Assembly (NCBI RefSeq): GCF_012979235.1
Contig: NZ_JAATWC010000006.1
Coordinates: 62,001 to 126,000, forward strand
Origin: Dissulfurirhabdus thermomarina
GTDB taxonomy: Bacteria; Desulfobacterota; Dissulfuribacteria; Dissulfuribacterales; Dissulfurirhabdaceae
Length of the DNA: 64,000 nt
Direction of reading: 5' to 3'
How positions within the stretch are numbered: the stretch's first letter is position 1; each line of letters opens with the position of its first letter. The notes beneath the pieces are model-generated. The model worked only from the letters and a program-made list of their open reading frames with translations. It made no database searches and had not been told where the DNA came from. The position numbers were made by a program, and so were the translations under genes. Shown piece by piece: positions 31,580 to 39,711 of this stretch.

Positions 31580-33676
31580 ATGATCAAGCAAGAGACCCGC
31601 ATCAACGACATCCCCTTCCGGCTGGAGACGGGCCGGGTGGCCAAGCAGGCCAACGGATCCGTCCTGGCCAGCTACGGCGACACCGTGGTCCTGGTGACCG
31701 CCGTCACGTCCGGGCAGGTTCGGGAGGGCATCGACTTCCTCCCCCTGCTGGTGGAATACAAAGAGATGTACTACGCGGCGGGCCGGATCCCCGGCAGCTA
31801 CTTCCGCCGCGAGATCGGCCGGCCCACCGAGAAGGAGACCACCACCTCCCGGTTCATCGACCGTCCCCTCCGGCCGCGCTTCCCGGCCGGCTACCGCTTC
31901 GACACCCAGATCATCGCCACGGTCCTCTCCGTGGACCCCGAGCTCGACCCGGACGTGGTGGCCATCACCGCCGCCTCCGCGGCCCTCACGGTCTCGGACA
32001 TCCCCTTCGACGGCCCCATCGCCGGCATCCGGGTGGGACGCGTCGACGGCCGTTTCGTGGCCAACCCCTCCGCGAGCCAGCTGGCCCGCTCCGACATGAA
32101 CATCATCGTGGCGGGCAGCCGGGACGCCATCGTCATGGTGGAAGGCGGGGCCGCGGTGCTGCCCGAGCGGGACGTCCAGGCGGCCATCACCTTCGGCCAC
32201 CAGGCCCTCCAGCCCCTGCTGGACATGCAGGACGCCCTCCGGGAGCAAGCCGGCCGGCCCAAGCTCTCCGTCCCGGAACCCGTGGTGGACGAGGAACTGG
32301 CGGCGAAGGTCCGGGAACTGGCCGAGGCCGAGCTCCGTTCCCTCGTCCAGGTCGCCGACAAGATGGCCCGGGGCGAGGCCAAGCAACGCCTCAAGGCCGA
32401 CGTCCTGGAACGGCTCCAGGAGGCCTACCCCGACCGGGAACGGGAGATCTCCGGTCTCTTCAAGGACCTCGAAAAGGAGATCATGCGGGATCTCATCGTC
32501 CGGGAGAAGCGGCGCATCGACGGCCGCTCCTTCACCGAGGTCCGGCCCATCACCTGCTCCGTCGGAGAACTGCCCCGCACCCACGGTTCCGCCCTCTTCA
32601 CCCGCGGGGAGACGCAGGCCATGGTGGTGGCCACCCTGGGAAGCGCCGAGGACGAGCAGCGGATCGAGACCCTGAGCGGCCAGGCCTTCAAGCACTTCAT
32701 GCTCCACTACAACTTTCCCCCCTACTGCGTGGGGGAGGTGCGGCCCATGCGGGGGCCCTCCCGGCGGGACATCGGGCACGGCGCCCTGGCCGAGCGGGCG
32801 CTGTCGGCGGTGGTGCCGCCGGCGGATGAGTTCCAGTACACCATCCGGATCGTCTCGGAGGTCCTGGAATCCAACGGCTCCTCCTCCATGGCCACTGTCT
32901 GCGGCGGCACCCTGGCCATGATGGACGCGGGCATCCCCATCCGCGACATGGTGGCCGGCGTGGCCATGGGGCTCATCAAGGAGGGGGACGATTTCATCAT
33001 CCTCACCGACATCCTGGGCGACGAGGACCACCTCGGCGACATGGACTTCAAGGTGGCCGGCACCCGGGAAGGCATCACGGCCCTCCAGATGGACATCAAG
33101 GTCTCGGGGATCGACGAGGCCGTGCTCGAGAAGGCGCTGGCCCAGGCGCGGGAGGCCCGCCTCCACATCCTCGACAAGATGGCCGCCGTCATCGACAAGC
33201 CCCGGGCCCAGCTGTCCGAGTACGCCCCGAAGATCACCACCATCCAGATCAACCCCGACCGCATCCGGGACCTCATCGGCCCGGGCGGGAAGACCATCCG
33301 CGCCCTCACGGCGGAGTGCGGGGTCAAGATCGACGTGGAGGACTCCGGCCAGGTCAACATCTTCGCCCCCAACGGGGAGGTCGCCCGCCGGGCCGTGGAA
33401 CGCGTCAAGGAGCTCACCGCCGAGGCGGAGGTGGGACGCGTCTACACCGGAACGGTGAAGAAGATTATGGACTTCGGCGCCTTCGTGGAGATCCTGCCCG
33501 GCACCGACGGGCTGGTCCACATCTCCCAGCTCGCCCGGGAACGGGTCAACGCCGTCTCCGACGTCCTCAAGGAGGGCGACACCGTGGAGGTCAAGGTGCT
33601 GGAGATCGACAAACAGGGCCGCATCCGGCTCAGCCGGAAGGCGGTGCTGGAGGAGAAGGGCAAGGGCCGGCGGTGA
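31580..33676 (+). CDS. pnp: Polyribonucleotide nucleotidyltransferase (PNPase)
   Basis: 698 residues. PNPase phosphorolytically degrades RNA from the 3' end. Two RNase PH-like domains are visible: the first ([48 protein letters not shown]) and the catalytic second ([55 protein letters not shown]). A KH domain ([14 protein letters not shown]) and an S1 domain ([30 protein letters not shown]) follow. An 89-nt gap after rpsO may hold hairpins involved in autoregulation, none clear enough to call. Overlaps the M16 gene by 4 nt. Confidence 0.98.
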   Translation: MIKQETRINDIPFRLETGRVAKQANGSVLASYGDTVVLVTAVTSGQVREGIDFLPLLVEYKEMYYAAGRIPGSYFRREIGRPTEKETTTSRFIDRPLRPRFPAGYRFDTQIIATVLSVDPELDPDVVAITAASAALTVSDIPFDGPIAGIRVGRVDGRFVANPSASQLARSDMNIIVAGSRDAIVMVEGGAAVLPERDVQAAITFGHQALQPLLDMQDALREQAGRPKLSVPEPVVDEELAAKVRELAEAELRSLVQVADKMARGEAKQRLKADVLERLQEAYPDREREISGLFKDLEKEIMRDLIVREKRRIDGRSFTEVRPITCSVGELPRTHGSALFTRGETQAMVVATLGSAEDEQRIETLSGQAFKHFMLHYNFPPYCVGEVRPMRGPSRRDIGHGALAERALSAVVPPADEFQYTIRIVSEVLESNGSSSMATVCGGTLAMMDAGIPIRDMVAGVAMGLIKEGDDFIILTDILGDEDHLGDMDFKVAGTREGITALQMDIKVSGIDEAVLEKALAQAREARLHILDKMAAVIDKPRAQLSEYAPKITTIQINPDRIRDLIGPGGKTIRALTAECGVKIDVEDSGQVNIFAPNGEVARRAVERVKELTAEAEVGRVYTGTVKKIMDFGAFVEILPGTDGLVHISQLARERVNAVSDVLKEGDTVEVKVLEIDKQGRIRLSRKAVLEEKGKGRR

Positions 33677-34941
33677 GCGAATTCCGAAAGGCCATCCTTC
33701 CCAACGGCATCCGGGTGCTCACCGAGCACGTGCCCGGCCTCCGGTCGGTCTCGGTGGGCGTCTGGGTCACCATGGGCGCACGGGACGAAGACCCCGCCCA
33801 CCACGGGATCTCCCACTTCATCGAGCACATGATCTTCAAGGGGACCCAGTCCCGGAGCGCCCTGGAAATCGCCAAGGCATTCGACAGCGTGGGCGGCCAC
33901 ACCAACGCCTTCACCTCCCGGGAGACCACCTGTTTCCACGTCCGGGTCCTCGACGAGCACCTCGCCTTCGTCCTGGAGCTCCTGACCGACATCTTCCTCA
34001 ATTCCCGTTTCGACCCCCTGGAGGTGGAGCGGGAGCGGGGGGTCATCCTCCAGGAGATCCACATGGTGGAGGACACCCCGGACGACCTGGTCTTCGATCT
34101 CTTCGGCCGGCACTTCTGGGGCGACAACGGCCTTGGCCGTTCCATCCTGGGGAGCCCGGAATCGGTGACCCGCTTCGACTCCGAGCGGCTCCGCGCCTAC
34201 ACCCGGGAGGCCTACACGGCCCCCAGGGTGCTGGTGACCGCCGCCGGCAGCGTCCGGCACGAGGCGCTGGTCGAGGCCATCGCCCCCGCCTTCACCGCCG
34301 TCCCGGTCCAGGGCCGGCCCTCGGCCCGGCAACCGGCCCTCCCGGGAACCGGGGCGGCCCTCCACGAGAAGGACCTCGAGCAGGTCCACCTGGTCCTGGG
34401 GTGCCGGGGACCGGCCGCCGCCGACCCCCGCCGCCACGCGGCGCTCCTCCTCAACGTCATGCTGGGGGGGTCCATGAGCTCGCGGCTCTTCCAGGAGATC
34501 CGGGAGAAGCGGGGCCTGGCCTACTCCGTCTACTCCTTCCTCTCTCCCTACGAAGACGCCGGGCTGCTGGGCATGTACGCCGGGGTGGCCCCGGGGAAGG
34601 CCGCCGAGGTCGCCGCCCTGGCGGCCGGGGAACTGGAACGGCTCGCCTCCGGGGGGGTGACGGACCGCGAGCTGGACGAGGCCAAGAGCCACCTGCGCGG
34701 CAACCTCTTTCTCGCCATGGAAAACACCGATACCCGGATGACCCGCCTGGCACGAAACGAGATCCACTTCGGAAGGTTCATCCCCCCGGAAGAGGCCCTT
34801 GGCACCCTGGAGGCGGTGGAACCCGCCGAGGTCCAGGAGCTGGCGGCCTGGTGCCGGGAAGGGGGCCTGGCCGTGGCGGCGCTGGGGCCCATCGGGGAAC
34901 CGGACGCCCGGGCCCTGGAGGCCCTGGCGGTGGGCGCCTGA
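33673..34941 (+). CDS. M16-family zinc peptidase (processing-peptidase-like)
   Basis: 422 residues from GTG 33673, overlapping the pnp stop (GTGA). The inverted zinc motif HxxEH is present in [14 protein letters not shown], with the downstream Glu in [14 protein letters not shown], so it should be catalytically active. [22 protein letters not shown] at the N-terminus and [24 protein letters not shown] in the second half are the other family blocks (B-subunit-like). One M16 unit plus its inactive partner domain matches the length. The pnp-M16-dut order is common. Substrates of bacterial homologues are poorly known; no signal peptide is present. Confidence 0.93.
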   Translation: MSEFRKAILPNGIRVLTEHVPGLRSVSVGVWVTMGARDEDPAHHGISHFIEHMIFKGTQSRSALEIAKAFDSVGGHTNAFTSRETTCFHVRVLDEHLAFVLELLTDIFLNSRFDPLEVERERGVILQEIHMVEDTPDDLVFDLFGRHFWGDNGLGRSILGSPESVTRFDSERLRAYTREAYTAPRVLVTAAGSVRHEALVEAIAPAFTAVPVQGRPSARQPALPGTGAALHEKDLEQVHLVLGCRGPAAADPRRHAALLLNVMLGGSMSSRLFQEIREKRGLAYSVYSFLSPYEDAGLLGMYAGVAPGKAAEVAALAAGELERLASGGVTDRELDEAKSHLRGNLFLAMENTDTRMTRLARNEIHFGRFIPPEEALGTLEAVEPAEVQELAAWCREGGLAVAALGPIGEPDARALEALAVGA

Positions 34942-34946
34942 GGACC

Positions 34947-35405
34947 ATGCCGGCGGCTCCCGTCTCCGTTCGGGTCACCCGGCTGCCCCATGCCCGGGAT
35001 CTCCCGCTGCCGAGGTACATGACGGCCCAGGCGGCCGGCATGGACCTCGCCGCCGCCGTGGAGGCCCCCGTCCGGATCGAGCCCGGCGGGCTCGCCCTCG
35101 TCCCCACCGGGATCGCCGTGGCGCTGCCGCCGGGCTACGAGTTCCAGATCCGCCCCCGGAGCGGCCTCGCCATCCGCCGAGGCGTCACCGTGGTGAACGC
35201 CCCCGGCACCATCGACGCCGACTACCGGGGCGAGATCAAGGTGGGCCTCGTCAACCTGGGTCCGGCGCCCGTGGAGATCCGCCGGGGGGACCGGATCGCC
35301 CAGATGGTGCTGGCGCCCGCCCCCAGAGCGGCCTGGCGGGAGGTGGCGGAGCTGCCCCCCACCGAACGCGGCGACGGGGGCTTCGGGCATACCGGGACGT
35401 CCTGA
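34947..35405 (+). CDS. dut: dUTP diphosphatase
   Basis: 152 residues. Hydrolyses dUTP to dUMP, keeping uracil out of DNA and feeding thymidylate synthesis. All five motifs of the trimeric family are visible: [32 protein letters not shown] with the catalytic Asp, [10 protein letters not shown], and the C-terminal [11 protein letters not shown] that closes over the substrate. ATG 34947 is 5 nt after the M16 stop and gives the normal length. Confidence 0.97.
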   Translation: MPAAPVSVRVTRLPHARDLPLPRYMTAQAAGMDLAAAVEAPVRIEPGGLALVPTGIAVALPPGYEFQIRPRSGLAIRRGVTVVNAPGTIDADYRGEIKVGLVNLGPAPVEIRRGDRIAQMVLAPAPRAAWREVAELPPTERGDGGFGHTGTS

Positions 35406-35427
35406 TCGCCCCGGGAGGAACACCGCG

Positions 35428-36240
35428 GTGGCCACCACCGTCCTCGACATCGTCCGCCTCACACCGAAGACCAACTGCGGCCAATGCGGGTATCCCACCT
35501 GCATGGCCTTCGCGGCGGCCGTGGTGACGGGCCGGGCCGGGCGCGGCGCCTGCCCGCACCTCCCGGAAGACCCCTCCGCCCCGGAAGCGGCCGGCGCCGA
35601 CGACCCCGACACCGCCCTGGCCCGGGATCTGCGCCGCCGGACCGCCGGCCTGGACCTCGCGGCCCTGGCCCCGGTGGTGGGGGCCCGGTACGACGAGGAG
35701 GCCGGGACCCCCTGGCTGGTCCTCCCCTACCTCGGCCGCCGGATCCGGGTGGGCCCCGCCGGGGCCGCCGCCGACGACGGCCGCGAGCTCGACCCGCGGG
35801 ACCAGATCCTGCTCCACAACTACCTCTTCTTCTGCCGCACCGGAGAGGTCGAGGGCCGCTGGATCGGCCTGGAATCCCTTCCCAATTCCATCTCCAAGGT
35901 GACCACCCTCCGCCGGGCCGCGGAGGAGCGGCTGGCCGGCGCCTTCGCCGGGCGCCCGGGCGACCTCGCCGAGGCGGCGTCACGGCTGGGCGGAACGGTC
36001 CCCCCGGCCTGCGAGGCGGACCTCTGCATCGAGATCCCGGTCCTGCCGCGGGTCCCCCTCCGGCTCCAGTTCTGGGACGCGGACCCGGAGGACGGCTTTC
36101 CGGCCCGGGTCAAGGTCCTCTTCGACGGCGCCGTGGACCGGGTCCTGGACCTGGAATCCACGGTCTTCGCCGCGGAACGCACCGCAGAGGCCCTGCTCGA
36201 CCTCGACCCCGCGGAAAGCGCCGGCCGGCGGACCTCATGA
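35428..36240 (+). CDS. DUF3786 protein with N-terminal 4Fe-4S motif
   Basis: 270 residues from GTG 35428. Cys17, Cys20, Cys25 and Cys42 (C-x2-C-x4-C-x16-C in KTNCGQCGYPTCMAFA) form a 4Fe-4S motif like those at the start of the corrinoid iron-sulfur protein and RnfB. The remainder (about 65-265) matches the DUF3786 pattern (DQILLHNYLFFC, WIGLESLPNSISK, CIEIPVLPRVPLRLQFWDADPEDGFPARVKVLFD, ERTAEALL). The family is found mainly in anaerobes that use corrinoid or acetyl-CoA chemistry; its function is not established. No export signal. It precedes a small membrane protein by 103 nt. Confidence 0.85.
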   Translation: MATTVLDIVRLTPKTNCGQCGYPTCMAFAAAVVTGRAGRGACPHLPEDPSAPEAAGADDPDTALARDLRRRTAGLDLAALAPVVGARYDEEAGTPWLVLPYLGRRIRVGPAGAAADDGRELDPRDQILLHNYLFFCRTGEVEGRWIGLESLPNSISKVTTLRRAAEERLAGAFAGRPGDLAEAASRLGGTVPPACEADLCIEIPVLPRVPLRLQFWDADPEDGFPARVKVLFDGAVDRVLDLESTVFAAERTAEALLDLDPAESAGRRTS

Positions 36241-36343
36241 ACCGACCGCCATGCGCCGATAAAGGCGGAAGGAGGCGAGATGCCGGCGCCGCGCCCCCGC
36301 CGGACCCCGGGGCCGCCGGCGCCGCGCCCCAAGGAGGCCCGGT

Positions 36344-36667
36344 ATGAACATCGCATGGGACCAGATCCTCGAAAATCTCACCACCGACGCCATCCTCCAG
36401 CGCGTGGGCGAGGTGGACCCGCTCTCTCTCCTCAACAATCCCTACATGGTGGTGGGGGCCCTGGTGCTCCTGGGGGCGCTGGCCTTCCTCCAGATGTTCC
36501 GGACCCTGGCGGTCATCGTCGGGGGCTACGTCCTCTGGTACGCCGTGGTCTACACCCTGCCCCACGGAGAGCTGGAGGGCCAGCTGGGGAACCTCGCCTC
36601 CTTCATAGGTATCTGCGCCGCCGTGATGGCCGTCTGGGTCTACGTCTTCTTCATCCGGGAAGGATGA
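36344..36667 (+). CDS. Small inner-membrane protein, function unknown
   Basis: 107 residues after a good AAGGAGG (6 nt before ATG). An amphipathic N-terminal helix (1-30) is followed by three hydrophobic segments at about 34-52 (YMVVGALVLLGALAFLQMF), 54-70 and 82-103, with a short loop at 71-81. No charged catalytic residues or known motif. It lies downstream of the DUF3786 gene, possibly in the same transcript. The 103-nt gap before it contains a second RBS-plus-ATG at 36280 whose frame looks non-coding. Confidence 0.7.
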   Translation: MNIAWDQILENLTTDAILQRVGEVDPLSLLNNPYMVVGALVLLGALAFLQMFRTLAVIVGGYVLWYAVVYTLPHGELEGQLGNLASFIGICAAVMAVWVYVFFIREG

Positions 36668-36759
36668 TCGGCGTCGCAAAAACGGTTTTGGCTCCCCATA
36701 ATCCGAATTCGTACGGAGTAGGGTGAGAATTTGATGCCTCAGTGGGGGCCTGGGGCCGC

Positions 36760-36930
36760 CGTCGCCTGCGGCGGGCGTTACTTTCCTTTGCGTGCCCGAA
36801 GAAAAGTAACCAAAAGAAAGGGCAGTCCACTGTGGCGCCCCGCCCCGTCCCGCCAACGTTGTTGGCGGGACGGGGCGGGGTTCCCTCGGCACCACAGAGG
36901 GCGGGAGGCAGAGCTGGGCCGGGAGTCAAT
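36760..36930. repeat. Composite palindromic intergenic repeat with a 43-nt perfect hairpin
   Basis: Two nested palindromes. GTTACTTT (36778-36785) pairs with AAAGTAAC (36803-36810) and is followed by CAAAAGAAAGGGC, the pattern of a short intergenic element scattered through many proteobacterial genomes. Next, 36838-36857 and 36861-36880 are perfect 20-bp inverted arms around the loop GTT, flanked further out by CTGTGG and CCACAG. The stem could stop RNA polymerase or protect an mRNA 3' end, but no T-tract follows. No protein in this region looks real. Confidence 0.75.
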
Positions 36931-36982
36931 CCATTTTTCCGGGGGCATGGAGCGGTGAGTCTGGTCCCCCGGTGGGGATGTC

Positions 36983-37011
36983 CCCGTAAAAGGCCCTCTG
37001 CACGGATGGCC
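36983..37011 (+). repeat. Partial duplicate of the left end of the adjacent repeat
   Basis: CCCGTAAAAGGCCCTCTG followed by CACGGATGGCC closely resembles CTCGTAAAAAGTCCTCTG followed by AATGGATGGCC at 37051-37080, so the end of the repeat element is present twice within 70 bp. It is probably a remnant of an earlier element or a partial duplication. Confidence 0.55.
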
Positions 37012-37043
37012 CGGCGTCAATTAAAGTTCCGGCATCGGCACGG

Positions 37044-37239
37044 ATGACGGCCTCGTAAAAAGTCCTCTGAATGGATGGCCAACAAAAATCGCCAAATGCA
37101 AGGCGCGAGGATGTCGAGGAATGAGGCGTACTTGGGTACGCCGCAATGATGAGAACATCCGAAGGAACGAGGCGTCGCCGGAGGCTGCGAGGAGCCGAGG
37201 GGCTTGAATTCCGCTTGGCGACTCTCGCGACGCCATCAT
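37044..37239 (+). repeat. Dispersed element with terminal inverted repeats (copy B, 196 bp)
   Basis: The left end ATGACGGCCTCGTAAAAAGTC and the right end, read on the other strand as ATGATGGCGTCGCGAGAGTC, are imperfect inverted repeats. The interior (AAAAATCGCC, GGCGCGAGGATGTCGAGGAATGAGG, GGGTACGCCGCAATGA, CATCCGAAG) is clearly homologous to the reverse strand of 49036-49194. This architecture is that of a small non-autonomous mobile or REP-like element. The two spurious reading frames across it give similar peptides in both copies because the DNA is repeated. Confidence 0.75.
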
Positions 37240-37251
37240 ACGAGTGCAGAA

Positions 37252-37938
37252 ATGAGACCCGTGTCCGCACAATCAGAGGATGCCCCACCGGGCCCCGGCC
37301 TCGCCGCCCGGCTCGATCGATTCTACCACCAGCTCTACCGGCACTTCGGCCCCCAGGGCTGGTGGCCCGGCCAGACCCCCCTGGAGATCTGCGTGGGCGC
37401 CATCCTCACCCAGAACACCAACTGGCGGAACGTGGAACGGGCCATCGCCGCCCTCGCGGCCCGGGGGCTCATCACCTCCGTCGAGGCCCTGGAACGGGTG
37501 CCGGAGCCGGAACTGGCCGAGCTCATCCGTCCCGCCGGGTACTTCAACGTGAAGGCCCGCCGTCTCAAGGACTTCCTGCGCTTCGTGCGGGAGGGCTTCG
37601 GCGGCGACCTCGGGGCCATGCTGGCCGAGGCCCTGGAAACGATTCGCCCGAGGCTCTTGGCGGTCCGGGGCATCGGACCGGAGACCGCGGACAGCATCCT
37701 GCTCTACGCCGGGAGCCATGCCACCTTCGTGGTGGACGCCTACACCCGGCGCATCCTCGGGCGCCACGGCATCGCCCCCGGGGCGGGCTACGAGACGGTC
37801 CGGGAACTCTTCATGTCGCACCTGCCGCGGGACGCCGCCCTCTACAACGAGTACCACGCCCTGCTGGTGGCCCTGGGCAAGCATCGCTGCCGCCCGCGGC
37901 AGCCCCGGTGCGGCGGATGTCCCCTGGAGGGGCTCTAG
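37252..37938 (+). CDS. MagIII-like HhH-GPD DNA glycosylase (endonuclease III superfamily)
   Basis: 228 residues from ATG 37252; an earlier in-frame start would lie in the repeat. Excises damaged bases, by homology 3-methyladenine. WWPGQTPLEICVGAILTQNTNWRNVERAI and VRGIGPETADSILLYAGSHATFVVDAYTRRILGRHG carry the helix-hairpin-helix and the catalytic Asp (VVDAYTRR). The Lys of bifunctional endonuclease III is Glu (GPETAD), pointing to a monofunctional glycosylase as in the HP0602/MagIII group. The C-terminus has C-x6-C-x2-C (CRPRQPRCGGC) but ends before the fourth Cys of an endonuclease III iron-sulfur cluster, so cluster binding is doubtful. Confidence 0.87.
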   Translation: MRPVSAQSEDAPPGPGLAARLDRFYHQLYRHFGPQGWWPGQTPLEICVGAILTQNTNWRNVERAIAALAARGLITSVEALERVPEPELAELIRPAGYFNVKARRLKDFLRFVREGFGGDLGAMLAEALETIRPRLLAVRGIGPETADSILLYAGSHATFVVDAYTRRILGRHGIAPGAGYETVRELFMSHLPRDAALYNEYHALLVALGKHRCRPRQPRCGGCPLEGL

Positions 37939-38004
37939 GCGCTCCGTCGGCCCTTTGCCGCGGAGGCCGCATGAGGTATAGAGGATGAAAGAGGTGGCCA
38001 GCCG

Positions 38005-39672
38005 ATGAGCATCGAAAACGAACGCCCCCGAAAGACCCCCCACCTCCAGGCGGTCCGTCCCCTTCGCCCCGAGGGGGAGCGCCCCCGGGCCGACCCTGTC
38101 CGGGCACGGGTCCTCGCCGTCACCAGTGGCAAGGGCGGGGTCGGCAAGACCAACGTCTGCGCCAACCTGGCCATCTCCCTGGCCCGGTCCGGGGCGAAGG
38201 TCTGCCTTTTGGACGCCGATACCGGCCTGGCCAACGTCAACATCCTCTTCGGGCTGGAACCCGCCCGCACCCTCGAAGACTTCTTCAAGGGGGAAGAGCA
38301 GCTGGAGGCCCTCCTCCTGGAGGGACCGGAAGGGGTCCGCATCCTGCCCGCGGCCTCCGGCATCGAGGCACTGGCGGATCTCTCCCCCGAGATGACCGCC
38401 CGCCTCCTCCAGGGCCTCCAGGAGCTCGAGGAACGCTTCGACTACCTCCTGGTGGACACCGCCGCCGGGATCGCCGAATCCGTCCTCTCCTTCATCCTCT
38501 CCGCGCCGGAGACCCTACTGGTGGTCACCCCGGAGCCCACGTCCCTCACCGATGCCTACTCCCTGGTGAAGGTCCTCAAGAGACACGGCTACGCGGGCCG
38601 CCTCTACGTCCTGGTGAACCAGGTCCTCACCCGGGAGGACGGGCTCAAGATCTTCTCCCGGTTCAACGACGCCACCAAGAGCTACCTCCACCTCGAGATG
38701 CACTACCTCGGCCACGTCCTGAAGGACAGCGCCCTCGCCTCGGCGGTCCTCGGCCAGCGCCCGCTCCTGCTCCACGACCCGAAGGCCGCCGCCAGCCGGT
38801 GCATCGAGGCCCTGGCCGAGAAGCTCCGGAATCACCCGCCCCGGGAGGTCAAGGGATTCGCCGAGTTCTGGAAGCGGCGGAGCCGGCCGGAGACCCGGCC
38901 GGCCGCGGCGCCCTCGCCGTCGCCGCCCGCCACGGAGGCACGCCCCCCGAAAGGGCCGGCCGTGGTGCTGAAGACGCCCGCCGAGATCCGGGAGAGGGAG
39001 GCCGCCGGGCCGGACCTGGCGGAACTGGGCCGGGGGCTCCGGCGCTGCCTCGCATCGGGCCGGGCCCACCCGGACGCCGCCCGGGACCTCCTCCTGGATC
39101 TCCAATCCACCTACGAGGCCCGCTTCCAGCGCCGCCTCCACGACCCTCGGGCCATCCTCCTCGAACTGCTCGAGGACGCGGAGCTGGCGGCCGATACCCT
39201 GAAGGACCTCCACCGGGCCGTGGAAACGGCCCACCGGAAACGCTTCGAGCGGCCCATCCAGGAACCCCGAGAGGCCCTCTTCCGGCTCCTCAACGAGGAA
39301 GAAATCTCGGAGTCCGAGATGCTCTTTCTCTTTCGGACCCTCCAGCAGAGCTACCAGCGGCGGTTCGGCCACTCTCCGCTGGACCTTCGCGGGGCCCTGG
39401 ATACAGGTCTTCGGGCGCCCGGCGTGGAAGCGGAAGACTTCCAGGAGGCCCTGGCCCTCCTCCAGGAGATCCACGCGGAACGGTTCGGGCGTCCCCTCCT
39501 CCCCGGCCGGTTCCTCCCGGAGGAGGAACTGGCGGAGCTGGCCGGCGAGCTCGAGGCCCAGCAGGACATCCTCGACCGCCTGGCCGGCCGCCTCTCCGAC
39601 GCCGGGAGCGTGCTGCGGCGCCGGGCCGACGCCCTCCGCCGCCTGGCCGACGCCACCGGGGACGAAGACTAG
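38005..39672 (+). CDS. FlhG/MinD-like ATPase with four C-terminal 40-residue repeats
   Basis: 555 residues. Residues 35-280 are a deviant-Walker ATPase of the MinD/FlhG group: SGKGGVGKTN (41-50), CLLDADTGLANVNILFG, DYLLVDTAAGI, VTPEPTSLTDAYSLVK. FlhG proteins control flagellar number and place. After a Pro/Ala linker, residues about 345-500 form four helical repeats whose (Y/H)xxRF motif recurs exactly every 40 residues (Phe374, 414, 454 and 494: YEARF, HRKRF, YQRRF, HAERF), each followed by a basic residue and Pro/Leu. A coiled coil ends the protein. The usual FlhG membrane-targeting helix is not evident. RBS AGAGG lies 10 nt before ATG. The tail is not recognised and could be a docking domain. 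Confidence 0.85.
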   Translation: MSIENERPRKTPHLQAVRPLRPEGERPRADPVRARVLAVTSGKGGVGKTNVCANLAISLARSGAKVCLLDADTGLANVNILFGLEPARTLEDFFKGEEQLEALLLEGPEGVRILPAASGIEALADLSPEMTARLLQGLQELEERFDYLLVDTAAGIAESVLSFILSAPETLLVVTPEPTSLTDAYSLVKVLKRHGYAGRLYVLVNQVLTREDGLKIFSRFNDATKSYLHLEMHYLGHVLKDSALASAVLGQRPLLLHDPKAAASRCIEALAEKLRNHPPREVKGFAEFWKRRSRPETRPAAAPSPSPPATEARPPKGPAVVLKTPAEIREREAAGPDLAELGRGLRRCLASGRAHPDAARDLLLDLQSTYEARFQRRLHDPRAILLELLEDAELAADTLKDLHRAVETAHRKRFERPIQEPREALFRLLNEEEISESEMLFLFRTLQQSYQRRFGHSPLDLRGALDTGLRAPGVEAEDFQEALALLQEIHAERFGRPLLPGRFLPEEELAELAGELEAQQDILDRLAGRLSDAGSVLRRRADALRRLADATGDED

Positions 39673-39711
39673 CCCCCGGCCGGGCCGGGCCGCCCACCGG
39701 GAGAGCACCCG

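Noticed and set aside
36280-36726. ATG with a strong AGGAGG-like site upstream, 148-codon frame
   Set aside because: The product is Pro/Arg/Gly/His-rich and out of frame with the membrane protein gene, and no family is recognisable. The RBS match may be chance, though a leader role is not excluded.
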